Below, piece by piece: positions 21,710 through 34,882 of a DNA stretch of 64,000 nucleotides. The notes under the pieces were generated by a model. The model was not told the origin of the DNA. It did no database searches and saw nothing but the letters and a program-made list of their open reading frames with translations. Source of the DNA: Synaphobranchus kaupii (taxonomy: Eukaryota > Chordata > Actinopteri > Anguilliformes > Synaphobranchidae); assembly GCA_029718625.1 (NCBI GenBank), contig CM056391.1, positions 1,604,165 through 1,668,164 of the forward strand, in the 5' to 3' direction. Position 1 is the stretch's first letter; each line of letters starts with the position of its first letter. The position numbers and the translations under genes were made by a program.

Positions 21710-24185
21710 TCTCCTGCCCCATTCTCCCTCAACTCCGCTAACAACCCACCCGCTGTTATGTTCAGGAGAAATCTCCGCACCCTCTCACACTCCTCTCTCA
21801 CTACTTCTGCTCTCTCTGCACTTCCTCCTCCTGCTACCTTTGCTAAAATGCCTATTGATGTTGCCCACCTCTGTGTTTAACTCATGCCTCTCTCAGTCTC
21901 TCAACTCACTATGTCCTCTTGTCTCCAAGCCAGCCCGACTATCACCCCCCCTCCCCATGGCTGACGGATTCTCTCAGATCCAGCAGAACCATGCTGCGTG
22001 CCGCTGAGAGAAAGTGGAGGAAATCCAGATCCCCAGATGACCTGGCCTCCTACCACACTCTGCTGGCAGCCTTCACAGCTGCAACCACATCAGCTAAAAC
22101 TTAATTTTTCCAGTCTAAAATTGATGCATGTGTATCTAACCCACGTAAACTCTTTTCCACCTTCTCCTCCCTGCTCACCCCCCCCTCCACCCCCTTCACT
22201 CTCCTCCCTCTCTGCAGATGACTTCCTGACCCACTTTGTGGGGAAGGTGGCCGCGATCCTGAACTCCTTCACGCATCCGGTGACACCCCACATCCCCCAT
22301 ACTGAACCCATCGCTACACTGTCGTCCTTCAAGATTCTGGAGGACTCAGATGTGCTCGAGCTGGTGACGCGCCATCGCGCAACCATCTGTCCACTAGACC
22401 CCATACCTTCAGCAGTCCTCCAGTCTATATCTGCTGAGCTCCTTCCATATCTGTCCTCTATTATTAACACCTCCCTAATCTGTGGCCATGTTCCTGCTGC
22501 CTTTAAAACTGCCCGTGTAACCCCACTCCTTAAAAAACCTAGCTTGGATCCCGCTGATGTCAGGAACTACCGTCCTGTATCTCTCTGGCCCTTCCTGTCC
22601 AAAACAATTGAACGTGCTGTCCTTAACCAACTGTCTGTTTTTCTCCACCATAACAACCTGCTTGACCCGCATCAGTCTGGCTTCAGAACCGGCCACTCCA
22701 CTGAAACTGCTCTCCTGGCTGTGACGGAGGCACTCGCCACTGCTAGAGCCTCCTCTCTCTCCTCTGTTCTGATTCTCCTTGACCTATCTGCGGCATTCGA
22801 CACGGTCAACCACAAACTCCTGATCTCCACACTCGCTGAGATGGGCATTTCTGGAACTGCCCTCTCTTGGTTTGTATCGTATCTCACTGATAGATCCTAC
22901 CAAGTCTCCTGGAAGGGTTCCGTCTCTGCTCCCCATCCCCTGTCTACAGGAGTCCCACAGGGATCTGTACTGGGTCCTCTGCTGTTCTCTATGTATACTA
23001 AGTCTCTTGGCTCAGTAATTCATTCACATGGCTTCTCATACCATAGCTATGCTGATGATACTCAACTCTTCCTCTCTTTCCCTCCCTCTACCCCACAGGT
23101 TAAGGAGAGGATATCTGCTTGTCTGACTGACATCTCTGAGTGGATGGCTACCCATCACCTGAAATTCAACCTTGACAAGACAGACCTCCTCTTCATGCCT
23201 TACAAGACCTCCCTACTACATGACCTCCCCATCACCGTTGACGGGACCGTGGTGGCCGCCTCCCGCTCTGCAAGGAACCTGGGGTTGGTCCTGGATGACC
23301 GGCTGGACTTCAAAGAGCACATCAGGGTGACGGCTCGGTCCTGCAGGTTCCTCCTGTATAACATCAGGAGGATTCGACCGTACCTGACCACCTACTCCAC
23401 CCAGCTTCTTGTCCAGACCATGGTCACCTCACGCCTGGACTACTGCAACTCTCTGCTCGCAAGCCTACCGGCCTGCACCATTCTGCCTCTCCAACTGATC
23501 CAGAATGCAGCTGCCCGGCTTGTGTTCAACCTCCCGAAATTTTCACATGTAACCCCCCTGCTGAGGTCACTCCACTGGCTGCCAGTTGCAGCCAGGATCA
23601 GGTTCAAAGTTCTGACCCTGGCCTACACTGCAGCCAATAGGACAGGCCCCGCCTACCTGCAGGACTTAATCCAGAACTATGTTCCTGCTCAACCACTTCG
23701 CTCTTCTACAGCAGGGCGACTGGCACTTCCCCCCCCTCCGTGTCAAAGGCTCTCGCTCGTCCCGACTGCGGAGTTTTTCCACCTTAGCTCCTCAGTGGTG
23801 GAATGAACTTCCCATTCCCCTACGTTCTACTCCAACCCTGCCTGCATTCTGCCGAGGCCTGAAGGACACATCTCTTCAGACTCCACCTTGACTGATATCC
23901 TAACCTAGGAATATCAGTTCCCTGTGTTTACTAGTTCCCTGTGTTTTCCTGTCTGTTTATTATAGTTTATAATAGTATTTAGAATAGAAGTGTAGTACTG
24001 CTGATTTACCCACAGCTTACTGTGAACTACAGTCAACGTTCATTACTAGGGATAGCTGCTACATTATGGGAAGGATGTGCTTTGTCTTGTCTGTTCTGTA
24101 GTGATCTTGATGATGTCTCTGTATGCACTTACTGTACGTCGCTTTGGATAAAAGCGTCTGCTAAATGAATGTAATGTAATGTAAT
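21710..24185 (+). mobile_element. L2-clade LINE, 5' end lost in the gap
   Basis: Reverse-transcriptase frame 21998-23806 followed by a 3' UTR and the L2 tail CGCTTTGGATAAAAGCGTCT, GCTAAATGAATGTAATGTAAT. The endonuclease is not visible; the 5' part is missing or lies in the N run. The insertion split an older Tc1 copy whose remainder starts at 24186. Confidence 0.88.
21919..23891 (+). pseudogene. L2 LINE reverse transcriptase (two frameshifts)
   Basis: Starts in one frame (PWLTDSLRSSRTMLRAAERK), shifts near 22100-22200, then an open frame carries PLLKKPSLDPADVRNYRPVS, LLDLSAAFDTVNH, TGVPQGSVLGPLLF and the catalytic YADDTQLFLSF. A second shift at the C-run 23728-23736 moves the end (FSTLAPQWWNELP, LPAFCRGLKD) to another frame that stops at 23891. 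The core domain has no stop codon, suggesting a relatively recent copy. Confidence 0.87.
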
Positions 24186-24330
24186 TCAGTACATTCAGGT
24201 ACTCAGCTGATTTAATTTTATTGCTCCATAACGTTGCTGAGCCTAGACCTGACCAACTGAAGCAACCCCAGATGATAAACACTGCCTCCAGAGGCTTGTA
24301 CAGTGGGCACTATGCATGATGGGTGCAACG
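24186..24330 (-). pseudogene. Tc1-like transposase fragment interrupted by the L2 insertion
   Basis: On the minus strand, one frame gives a stretch like C-I-V-P-T-V-Q-A-S-G-G-S-V and the next IIWGCFSWSGLGSATLW, then KIKSAEYLNVLN, the block between the two catalytic aspartates of Tc1 transposases. It ends exactly where the L2 tail begins. A different Tc1 lineage from the copy at 41.2 kb. Confidence 0.65.
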
Positions 24331-27300
24331 GCCAACCATTAATCATGGAGGACTACCATAGATGTAACGGTGCAGAGTGAGAGCCGGAATGGGAGGAGGT
24401 GCATTCTTTATTTGTTAGTTTGTTTATTTTAAAAGTGCTCTTGTCTTCTGGTGGCAGCGGTTTCCAGATCATTTTCCATGTTCACATTCTGTACGCCGTA
24501 ATTTTAAAACCCTGTACCCCGGGAAAGTTCGACCAGAGCAGCTGTGTGGACTGAACTCTATTTAATTGTTGTTTTGTACACTTTTTATTATACCATCTAG
24601 TGCACTATGACTATAGCATTATATATTGTGTTACTTTGTATTGTTATATTGGTATGTTCAAAAATGGGCTCAAAAACTTTTTTTGGGGGGGGGGGGGGGG
24701 GGGCGGCAGCCCCCCTATAATCCTATGTTTAGGCAGGTGAACACAGACATGGCTTTGCATTGCAAAAATCTGCATCACAGGTGCAAACTGTAGATTGTCT
24801 TCCTTTGCTCTCCGGACTCCTACAATGTTCTGGAAAATTCTGCTGGATACTTGATCAAATAACCCTCCTTCTGAAAAACTTTAGTTGGACCAAGAGTCTG
24901 TGCACAAAGTAATTTGTTCTACTATCTTCATAATTCACAAATCAACCAGCTGCTAGCAGCAAGACTGAATCTAAATGGTGACCCATTTGCTAATGGTACA
25001 TTACAAACCTAATGCAGACTCTGGGTTACTTGAGGACACAACACACGGGCCTTTAAAGGCGTTAAATTGCTACTTTCTTGTAAAAATCCATGCGCATAAT
25101 TTGGGTAAAGCAATTCAGGCTGCATTGACCGAGCGTTATAGCCGACCTTCGCGGCTGTTGCCCTTATTTCAACCAAGCCCAGGCCAAAGTTATCGATTCA
25201 CAATGAATGGCATTGTGAATAACATTTGGAGCCAGCTACGGAGTACGGACAGATGTCAGTTACGATGAATTGACTCGTGGGACACATTCAAACCACGTGC
25301 TGACCAATTAGCTCATTCTGAACTCAAGTGCGTGATCAGGCTGTAGGGTACATCCATAGACATTACAGGGCATATCTCACTCCGCGTGCGTGTGCTTATG
25401 TCGCGGTGATTACAATTAGTGGCACCGTAAATAACGCCGGGGGACACCGACTACTTGGATATATGGCTCCGAAACAGCCATCGTTGCAATCGGGCAAAAC
25501 CCGCAGCGGCAGTCGCAGCCTATACAATACATACAGGGCAGTGACACTTTTATGGCCAATAGTCCTGACTAATTACTAGGAAAAGACCCGATATAGCCAA
25601 TAAACAGGCACTGTGAACTTTAAACTTACTTTCGACGCCATGGTGATATATTCCATAAGAGGACGCTTGGTTTAAACTACCCAAGCACTCCGTAGCTTTC
25701 GCGCATTTCATCGCAACAAGACAGTAAGCATAACTCTTAATAGTTGAGTGTGCAGAATATACTGCCGATATAGGCTACCAAACATGGACTAAATCTGACA
25801 GTTGCTGAAAGCGTGTTCCTGACAGCAGCCTATGTCGCCCATTCTAACAAAAATGACTAGCCTACTTCCTGTATTCCATCAAGTGAAACAAAGGCGCATG
25901 GAGCGAATGTGTCCGACTAGTCACAGGACTCCCATTGACTACGGGCAGTTTACAGGCAGTTTTAGCGCTCAGTAAACCAGAAAGGGTGGATGACGTGCTG
26001 CTGCATTTCTTTTCTTAGCTCTTATCGCGAAAAAATTGAATAAAAATAAATAAGGCCATGTAAAAAAAAAAGTTGTTTATCATTCCCCGCCCGACATCCG
26101 AAAAAAACCCCGACGACTTTTTATTTGTATTTTTTAGTGACGATGGCCAGAAGGTGCAGGAAACGGGGAAATCCTATTTCTAAGCCATTTGGATACAAAA
26201 TCGTACTCACACCGCACTAGGTGATCCTATCCGATCCACTAGGCCTAGCCCTCTATCGACCACCACGCAAAATTGTTAGAGCGCATGTGCAGCATACGGG
26301 TTGCTAACGAACAATGCCACGCCATCTTTGATCAACAATAGCGAGAGTTCACACATGCGATTGTGTATGGTATATTAACAAAACGTCCTACAACAATGCC
26401 TTTTATTGTGCTAACAATAGTCCGTTCTGGGTGCAGTACACCGATTAAAGATTGGTTTGGGTGTTCGGTGGAGGTCGACATGACTTTATCGCAGGTGTTT
26501 GATGAATTCAATCAAGGAACATTTATTGACCAAAAATACATGAAACATTACAATCAATATGAGCAAAAACTGATGTTGACAGGCTACAATTAAACAGAAG
26601 CAATTTGGTCGAGAGACGCAATGTTCTATATATTCTGTCCTCTTTATTTCTCTCTACGGCCCGCTGTACCTGGTGCTTAAGTAAAAAAATAAAAAAATAA
26701 AAACTCCCTCCCTACGACTTTAAAAAAAAAAAAAAAAAAAAGGACGATCAACAACTTTTTTTTTTTTACACACGTGCCTAATGAAACTAACGTTACGAAG
26801 AAAGTACACAACTGTACAATACTCATTGTATTGGTTTAAAGTGGATTATTAAACACGGCTCTCGCCCAATGCATGCTGGAATGAGGATGGATATTAAACA
26901 CGGATAAAGTAGTCATCTTGAACCGGAGCCAACAGGGCATCAACTAACAGCCAATCGTAGTATGAAAGTTAGAGTTCCGACCGTGGTGATGTAGGCCTAA
27001 CTCAGTATGTTCTATAAATCCTCCCAACCTACCGTTTATTACAGCACACGGCATAGGCTATAGGCTGGCACCTTATATCGACAAAACGTACCCATTTTTT
27101 ATTATCCCTTTATTCCTATAAATCCATTGAGATTAAATCTTTTTAAATAGAGGTCTTGCCTTGGGCGATCATACTAACAGAAATGGTTCCAGGGAATGCA
27201 AAAGGGGCTCACTGGTGATTCGTTCGCTTCACAGATCGCTGGCCAGCTTAAAAGAAAATGCCAAGTTTGCGAAGACAAACATGGTCGCCTGAGTGTGAAA

Positions 27301-27635
27301 CTGTATTGCATTTTTTAAAATGACATTTTAAGACTTACGATTATTTCAAACAAGGAGAGATGCGTTTTCTTCAATGTGTTGCTTAACACGGTTATTTATG
27401 GTCCAACGCACATTTGCGCACTTTTCACAATTACGAGACCCTAACAAATCACACATTCGAAAAGGAATCTGGCGAATATGTGAACGAAGGAAGAGTAGCA
27501 CATAGGCCTACGCGTAAATGTACACAGGCGCTTCTATTGATTAAAATCAATGCTGTAAATCCTTTACACGGTCTCTTCACACAGACTCCCATAATTCACC
27601 CATCTCCCGTCTTCTCTTATTTATATGACAAAAAC
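24331..27635. other. No gene recognised
   Basis: Mixed sequence with a G-run (24684-24703), A/T homopolymers around 26060 and 26720-26770, and scattered short ORFs without family resemblance or splice context. Nothing annotated with confidence. Confidence 0.4.
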
Positions 27636-28964
27636 CAATGCCCACCAGAATTATTGGCAACCCCAATTAATATGAGCAAAAAGTGCAGTATTAAATTCAG
27701 TTTATTGTTTATTAAATGTCTTCTTTGCTCAGAAAAATGAGAAAATTATATGGTTGTGATACCATTGATCAGAGGAAAAACAAATCTTTAATGCTAAATA
27801 ATTTTTATTTTGAAGAAGTTGTGTGACACAATTATTGGCATCCCTTAATTTAGTAGCCTACTTTGTGCACCCTCTCCTAACAACGATAAATGCGACAGTC
27901 TTCTCCTGTAATGTTTGATGAGGTTGGAGAACACATTTTTGACCCTCCGGATTTGAAACCCTCCAGATCCTTCTTCCTCCCTTCAGCTCACCCCACAGGT
28001 TTTCAATGGGGTTCAGGTCAGGGGGACTGGGATGGCCAATGATTCTATGGTCAGTGAACCATTTTAATGTAGATTTTGAGGTATGCTTTGGAACATTGTC
28101 CTGCCGGCAGATCCAACTACGACCCACTTTTTGCCTTCTGGCATGGGAAGCCAGATTTTAGTCGAATATCTCCTGGTATTTGATGGAGTCCATGTTGCTA
28201 TGTATCCTAACAAGGTTCCCAGGGCCTTTGGAAGAAAAACAGCCCACAACATCAGATCCACCACCATTCTTCTCAGTGGGGATTAGGCTCTTTTCCGCAT
28301 AAATATGCCTCTTATTACGCCAAACACACCTTTGGCATTTATTGCCAAAAAGCTAAATTTTTGTCTCCTCTTACCATAGCACCTGGTTCCAATCTAAATT
28401 CCGGGTAACATTTAATAAACTCCAGTACCATTATGTTTGTGACATGATGACAGCAAGGACTTTCCACTGGCAAACCTTCTAAATAGTTTGTTGGCATAGA
28501 GGTGGCATCTAATGCTAACTGGATACTTGAGTGACCCCAGGAAAAAACTAATTTCTGAAATTTTTTATAATCAATCCTTTTTTGCCTCTTGAACCATCAC
28601 ACTGTGTGTGGGGGCAAACTACACTTGGGTCCTCTTCCAGGCAGATTCATCACAGCTCGCTTTAAACTTCACAATCATCACACTAATGGTGGAAATAGAT
28701 AGTTTCATACACAAAGCTATTTTTCTATAGCCATTACCTGATTTATGAAGATCAACAACCGTCTCATTTCATTTCTAGCATTGCCAATTTTTTGAGAAAA
28801 TATTACTGATCTTTGTTTTTTCTTTGAATAATTAACCTAAATTAAAGATTAGATTTTTCTCATATTTTGAGTGTAAGGTCATGTTGATAAACGACAAAGA
28901 CATCTTTTATAGCCATTTTTTGCTCATATTTTCCAGGGTTGCCAATACTTCTGAGTGGGCACTG
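27636..28964 (-). mobile_element. Decayed Tc1-like transposon
   Basis: Inverted ends CAATGCCCACCAGAATTATT and AATACTTCTGAGTGGGCACTG; TA follows the right end, while the left flank is degraded. Inside, minus-strand transposase remnants are broken by frameshifts and stops. About 1.33 kb. Confidence 0.75.
27858..28267 (-). pseudogene. Tc1-like transposase remnant
   Basis: Two overlapping frames. One reads VVDLMLWAVFLPKALG, matching the GG-x-x-V-x-G-C-F-S block; the next has QDNVPKHTSKSTLKWF (second catalytic Asp) and [16 protein letters not shown] (third catalytic residue, Glu). N-terminal DNA-binding region degraded. Confidence 0.75.
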
Positions 28965-29623
28965 TATTATTACAATAGTAATACATTACACGGGAAATAG
29001 TAACAGTGTAGAAAAAAAAAAAAGATTAGCATGGAACAGAGGTGCCATTTTAAAACGTATGATTGAATAATTGAGTGAGAGTTGAACCAAAATAGATCTG
29101 AGCAGAGGGGGTTCAAGGTTCACTGCACATTCACTCTGCACATTCCTCAGGCCATGACACAAGAAACCATGTTTAATACAGGGCTTCCCCCCTCCCTCCC
29201 TCTCTCTCTCTCTTCTTTTCCTGTGATTGTGTTTCTACTGTAATTTGTGTATTTTGTTGAACTGTCACAATAAAGATGGTTTTAAATTCAAATTTTCTCT
29301 CTCGCTCACTCTCCCCCTCTCCCCCTTTCACTCTATCTGTCTCTCTCTCTTGCTCTCCCTCCCCCCATCTCTCTCTCTGTTGCTCTCCCTCCTCTCTCTC
29401 TCTCTCAATTCAAAATGCCTTATTGGCATGACATTTTTCAATATATGTGTTGCCAAAGCTAAGCTTAGCATAAACATATTACATTAATACAATGCAATAT
29501 GCCTTGAAATTATTAACATAACCAAAAAAATAATAATTATAAGAAGAATTGTCATTACGGTAATAAAAGCAATTATGACAAATATTGGTTACAGCCAGCA
29601 AAAAAATCCCCACAAATGGTCAG

Positions 29624-29707
<84 letters not shown>

Positions 29708-30165
29708 ATAAAATGTTTGAGTGGAACAGACTTAACGGAATACCTCAAAGCAGCTAAAACACTTGAAGATTAACATTTAAGATCTCAATTAAATTTCACA
29801 CTTTTTCACAAACCTCGCAAAATATATTTTTTAGTTACGATAATTATTTTATTTAAAGGGCTAATTTACAAACTTTCCATAAAAAAGGTCCTATGTTTTA
29901 CTTAAAATACTATTTACTATGTTTTACTTAGCACAATCCTCTGTGGTTTTATTTTGAAAATGTAAATCTTATATAATTTGGTAGTATTTTTCCTGGCTTG
30001 GTGGCAGGTTGGCTTTAAAGCTCCCAGTGTTAATGTTTTATAGCAGTCGCTGTTCTACAGAGCGTGGGTGAATGGGAATCAGAAAATATTAATAATGAAG
30101 AGAGAGAGAGGGGGGGGGAGGGGTGCTGAGAGGGGGGGGGGGTTGTATTTCATTCAGCAGCATTG

Positions 30166-30201
<36 letters not shown>

Positions 30202-30306
30202 CTGCGCACAGTTTTGAACTCTCTCAACAGGGTAGAAGGCTGTCATATTGTCATGTGACAGTTACAGATATAGTCAGTTTTTCAGGACGATAAACAGTGT
30301 AATGAG

Positions 30307-30351
<45 letters not shown>

Positions 30352-31560
30352 ATAGTCCGTCCAAACACCATTAAAATATTCCTCTCCATTAAATAATTTG
30401 TGAAGACACCAGCCATATACAGTAAATGGATTATATTATTTTTGAAAAGTAAGTTGTTCAAGTTTCCTCTGGGTAAGCGCATACTGTATTTATACAAAAC
30501 AAAACAGCAATGTAATATAAAGGTCTCAGACACACAAACACAATAACACACACACACAGTCAAGCATACACAAACGCTCACCCTCTCAAACCACAGTGCA
30601 AGCTAATTTTTTCATTTACAGCTTTTTGTCCAACATGTTTATGTGTTTTGACACTGGTGAGTGCCCATTTCTGCACAGTTGGTCGCGTTGAGAATGGGAC
30701 AATGTTGCGACAACGTTACAAACACATCTCGAGATCCCGACGCTTTAGCTGCGGCTTTCTGATCACAGAAAGTGCGGCGAATGATGTATGTGAGCACATT
30801 AGTCTAATGGATTGGTTTGTGCAGCTATTTCTGGAAGGATCATTTTCAGGATGTAGTTCTCCAATCTCAGTAATGTTATGTAAAACGTTACTGTACAGTT
30901 CAAGCATATACATAGGAAGCAGGGATGGAGCGGAAGAAACAAAATGGATATTACGTAATAAGAGATTAATCCCATTTTGAATATCAGGCCCCATTTGGTA
31001 TTGACTGTGGCCTGAGTGTCGAAGCGAAGAGATCTACGAAAGAGATTTTTCGAGCTAAGAAGCCGCAAAATTATTAAAGTAATTTGTAAAATTAATTTCA
31101 CAGCATGCTGGGGCATGTTATTTATATGCTTTGCATGACCTAGAAGTCTATTTTCCTCTTTTTTTGTGTTTCAGAGAGAACCATACGCATTTCTTCATCT
31201 GTGATTTCGTTAATCCTGGTCTTCATTATCCTCCTGAGAACCGCCCATAGGGAACACGAGTCTCTGGTCTTAAAATCATATATTCTGCCGAAGCCTACAG
31301 TACAAGGCACATTCAATAAACATTAAACAATATATACTGTATATATTTTTAAATGTTTTCACTGCAACATGTTTTTGTCATCCAAGACACTTGTATCATG
31401 TGAAAAAAATGAAATACTTATTAACCTGCCGGGTCTCAGAAAGATAATTCATATAAAACTCCCATTTTAATTCAGATTAAGACAGAATGCCAGAATTGTT
31501 TCCATGCTGTTATTAAGCACAAGTAAGCCAGCAGACTCTCCCCATTGTACCACTATTCCC
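28965..31560. other. No gene; simple-repeat-rich
   Basis: CT-rich stretch 29190-29405, (GT)n at 29624-29704, G-rich 30105-30145, (TG)n at 30166-30199 and 30310-30350. No exon signal recognised. Confidence 0.5.
29624..29704. repeat. (GT)n microsatellite, about 40 units
   Basis: Uninterrupted TG dinucleotides; the longest dinucleotide array of this type in the window apart from the CA array at 46841. Confidence 0.97.
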
Positions 31561-31702
31561 CTTATTGTGGATTAGAGGTCCTGGGATGCACAGTGGCCTG
31601 GTAAGATTTCTACTGTCTCTCAATCTGCCCACCTAATTGCTCCCCTTATTGTGGCTAGAGGCGCAATGTCCTGATTGAAATTCCCTACTTCCTCTCAATC
31701 AG

Positions 31703-31977
31703 GGGCCACATGTATAAACAGTGCTGAGCAGAAAAATGCCCTCAGAAAGCCACGTAAGGGAGTTTCCACACAAAAATTCTGATGTATAAAATAACACGTA
31801 CCTCTGCACACGATGGACACCATACGTACGCAATGCTTGGTGTCTGTGTGATATGGCGACACTGTGACCGAAAGGCAGAGGTAGAAAATGCATGACTTTT
31901 TTTAAGCAGATTTCCGACTTTCACCCTGAGCGTTCTTTTATGCATTCTTTTACTCAGAGTTTTATACATGTGGGCCC
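31703..31977. mobile_element. MITE with GGGCCACATGTATAAA ends
   Basis: Left end GGGCCACATGTATAAA and right end TTTATACATGTGGGCCC are inverted. It splits a repeated motif (CTTATTGTGGATTAGAGGTC and TTATTGTGAATTAGAGATCC on either side), so it is inserted in an older repeat. No clear target duplication. Confidence 0.65.
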
Positions 31978-32134
31978 TGGCCGCCTAATTGTTCCCGTTA
32001 TTGTGAATTAGAGATCCTGGGATGTGCTGATAGGATCGTCCTTTTTAAAGTTATATCTTTATGGCTTTTTTCAGCTGTATTGGATGGCTCAGTGTAGAGA
32101 GACGGGAGGAATGGGGAGCGGGAGAGACGTGACA

Positions 32135-32215
32135 AAGGTTGCGCAGCCGGATTCAAACCAGCGACATCGTGGCTCGCAATGAGCATGTAGCCGATGCTCT
32201 TACAGGCTTTTTCAC
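32135..32215 (-). repeat. Possible tRNA-derived SINE head
   Basis: Minus strand reads GTAAGAGCATCGGCTACATG and a B-box-like GGTTTGAATCC. No tail of a known family; low-confidence. Confidence 0.35.
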
Positions 32216-32623
32216 AAATTTACCACATGGCATACTGTCTCTGGACAGTTTTCACCTGACTGTTTGTCTGAAGAAAGGATTTCGAACAAGGCGAAGGACA
32301 CAACTCCTAAATGTCACTGCCTGGAAAGAAGGCCAACATTTTGATCCAAAGTGCAATGCAATTTGACCTGTTCTTTTAAAGCAGTCATTGCCTGGAGCTA
32401 TACAAATGCAGGCCTTTCAGTTTCTGTCCTGGGGACTGGTTGGTTGCTACCCAGGATCATGTTCAAGTGCGACCCAGGCCCGTTTGGTACAGAGAGAAAA
32501 AGAGTATATGTGTCAGTTTCACAACATGCTTTTGTTGTTGTTTCTAGAAGCTAGCTTGCGAGCAAGAAAATTATTGCACAGGACATTTCTGTTCCAGGTG
32601 TAAACAATAAAGCTTGTACATTT

Positions 32624-32655
<32 letters not shown>

Positions 32656-34057
32656 CGTATTGTGAAACTGGCACACATTACATCATTATATTCTGCCTCA
32701 CCTTCATCATCATCATCAGATTCAGCAGCACCGATGATGTTTTCCCTACTCAGTGTATGAGAGCTCTACTCGACACAATCTGCTTTATAATTAAGATTTT
32801 CTTATCAGTTAAGAGGGGCACAAGGCTGTAGTGGCTGACTTTAATCTGCAGGTTTTTTTTTGAGTTGTGTCCTTCGTTTTTTTTTGCTCCAATTTTTCCA
32901 AAGTGTATCCCTTGATGCTGGACACAAGGACTGTATGGAATTCACAGGTATGGTGGCGAAGAGCGTCCAGTCTTTGGGGGAATTAATATGAAATCATTGC
33001 CCAAAGTTCTTTACCTGGTTGTAAAGCCTCTTTTGGGTGGAAATACTGTAGTTAATTCACGTTCCTAACGTGACCTTCATTGCAATGAATAAAGTTCTGC
33101 AGTCAAATGCAGTACCCTGGGAAAGCTCCTCCCACCCTAAAACCAGAGAAGAAGAATAAAATCAGTCTGAGGTAAGTACAACATCCGAATACGACCCCTG
33201 TTCCCTGTCCACTGTCCCCTGTCCACTCAGACCCCTGTCTACTATGTGCCCTGTCCCCTCACTTTGCAAGCAGTGTACGAAAGAAATCCCGCAAAACTCT
33301 TTCCAAACTAGTGTTGGAAGTAGTTCGTAATATTTATTTTTATTGAGAATATCAATCAGTTAACATATGACGATTGTTACAAAGTGTAGATTATGAATTA
33401 AGATAGAATGAACCTATCTTGTACCATAGATATGCATATATGCTCTATATCTCTTACGTTTTTACTTCCGGGTTACTTACTGAAATTGTTGGATGAGTGC
33501 ACCGTTCTGCATGATGAGTGTGCTCCTGAATTCCCTCAACAAAACCCCGGAATTAAGGGCTTCATCCTGGTATTTTAAGTGCCCCCATTTGCGAGAAAAA
33601 GTCGCCCACTCAAAAGCTTTTTGATGAAGTGGACCCAAATATGTGCCCCCAAAAGGGTGTAGGGGTGTATTCGGACACAGCCAGAGATCTCCATATGTCA
33701 GTGCTCGATGGATGGAGATGTCGCCCCCTATAGTCAAGAAAAGGCAACTTTCATATATAAGACAAGTAACTGCATATTTTGATTCATAAAATGATAGCAA
33801 AAAGGAGAACATTCTTTCTCTTTCCCCACTATGCCTCCTCCTCTCTCTCTCTCTCTCTCTCTCTCTCAGTCTCTCTCCCTCTCTGGTTATTGATCTCCAT
33901 TATTGACGACTATTACCCCCGATGCCCTTTCTAAACACGGTGTAAAATCCCTTCCTCTGCTCAATGAAGCTTGTTAAAAAGATGTGAGTCTATTCCTCTT
34001 CGATTTCCCCAACGGATCAATAGGGACACGGAGGAGAAACCGCGGCTCCCCCCCCCC
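32216..34057. other. No gene recognised
   Basis: Contains an (ACGC)n array (32625-32656), a CT microsatellite (33839-33866) and a low-complexity stretch of CCCTGTCC motifs (33196-33255). Short ORFs here show no family features. Confidence 0.4.
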
Positions 34058-34162
34058 CGGGTCCTGCTTACCGCCGTATAGCGCGCCGCCCGGGTCCTGC
34101 TTACCGCCGTATAGCGCTGCGCCCGGGTCCTGCTTACCGCCGTATAGCGCTGCGCCCGGGTT
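34058..34162. repeat. 33-bp minisatellite (three units)
   Basis: Unit CGGGTCCTGCTTACCGCCGT followed by ATAGCGCTGCGCC; units 2 and 3 are identical and unit 1 differs near its end. 33 bp is 11 codons, so a repeating PGSCLPPYSAA frame exists on the plus strand, probably without meaning. Confidence 0.92.
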
Positions 34163-34197
34163 CAACACTCACATCGTGTCACTTAACGCCCTCTCCC

Positions 34198-34406
34198 CAG
34201 GGGTGGGGAATCTTATCCGAAAAAGGGCCGGTGTGGCTGCAGGTTTTTGTTTTAGCCCGGAACTAATAAACCTGATTCTACTTCTCAAACGTCTTGATTG
34301 AAGACCATTATTAGTTAATTAGTTGAATCAGGTGTCTTAGTGCAGGGCTAAACAAAAAACCAGCACCCACACCGGCCCTTTTTCAAATAAGATTCCCCCG
34401 TCCCTG
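34198..34406. mobile_element. Palindromic hAT-like MITE; partial second copy at 47572
   Basis: Ends CAGGGGTGGGGAATCTTATC and GATTCCCCCGTCCCTG; arms AAAGGGCCGGTGTGG and CCACACCGGCCCTTT are inverted. A diverged half copy lies at 47572-47650. Confidence 0.75.
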
Positions 34407-34839
34407 CTCTAAAACCATAGCAACGAGAGGACACTGAACACTGCTTCCCACATTAGCCCTTAATGGAGTCCTCTCACCTTGAGTTAATCAGGGATTATAC
34501 AGCTCATTCCCACTTTGGGAATAACACTGGTCTCCACGGTAACATAGGGAAACCCCCCCCCCCGATGACTGAACTATGATAATCAGTTAACTGGCACTCA
34601 TGGGGTATGGTGAAATGTTCCTGGAAGGTTACACATTCTATTCATTTGTTTATTTATTTATTTATTTATTAACATTGTTATTATTATTATCAGTAGTACT
34701 AGTCGTATCATGTTTGTATGTTAAACAATATGAAATCGTTGGATATTTTTTTACACAATACGAATTCAGGGAAATTAAATTATTAGCAATACTGCTCTGA
34801 TGATCTTGCCAATAATGCATCACTGAAATGAATCAAGAA

Positions 34840-34882
<43 letters not shown>

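Noticed and set aside
21123..21801. Frames running through the N gap
   Set aside because: Artefact of undetermined bases.
34058..34162. Direct repeats as a CRISPR array
   Set aside because: Units are contiguous with no unique spacers, and this is an animal genome.
33984..34301. Proline-rich 105-codon ORF
   Set aside because: Created by the 33-bp minisatellite and the adjacent MITE.
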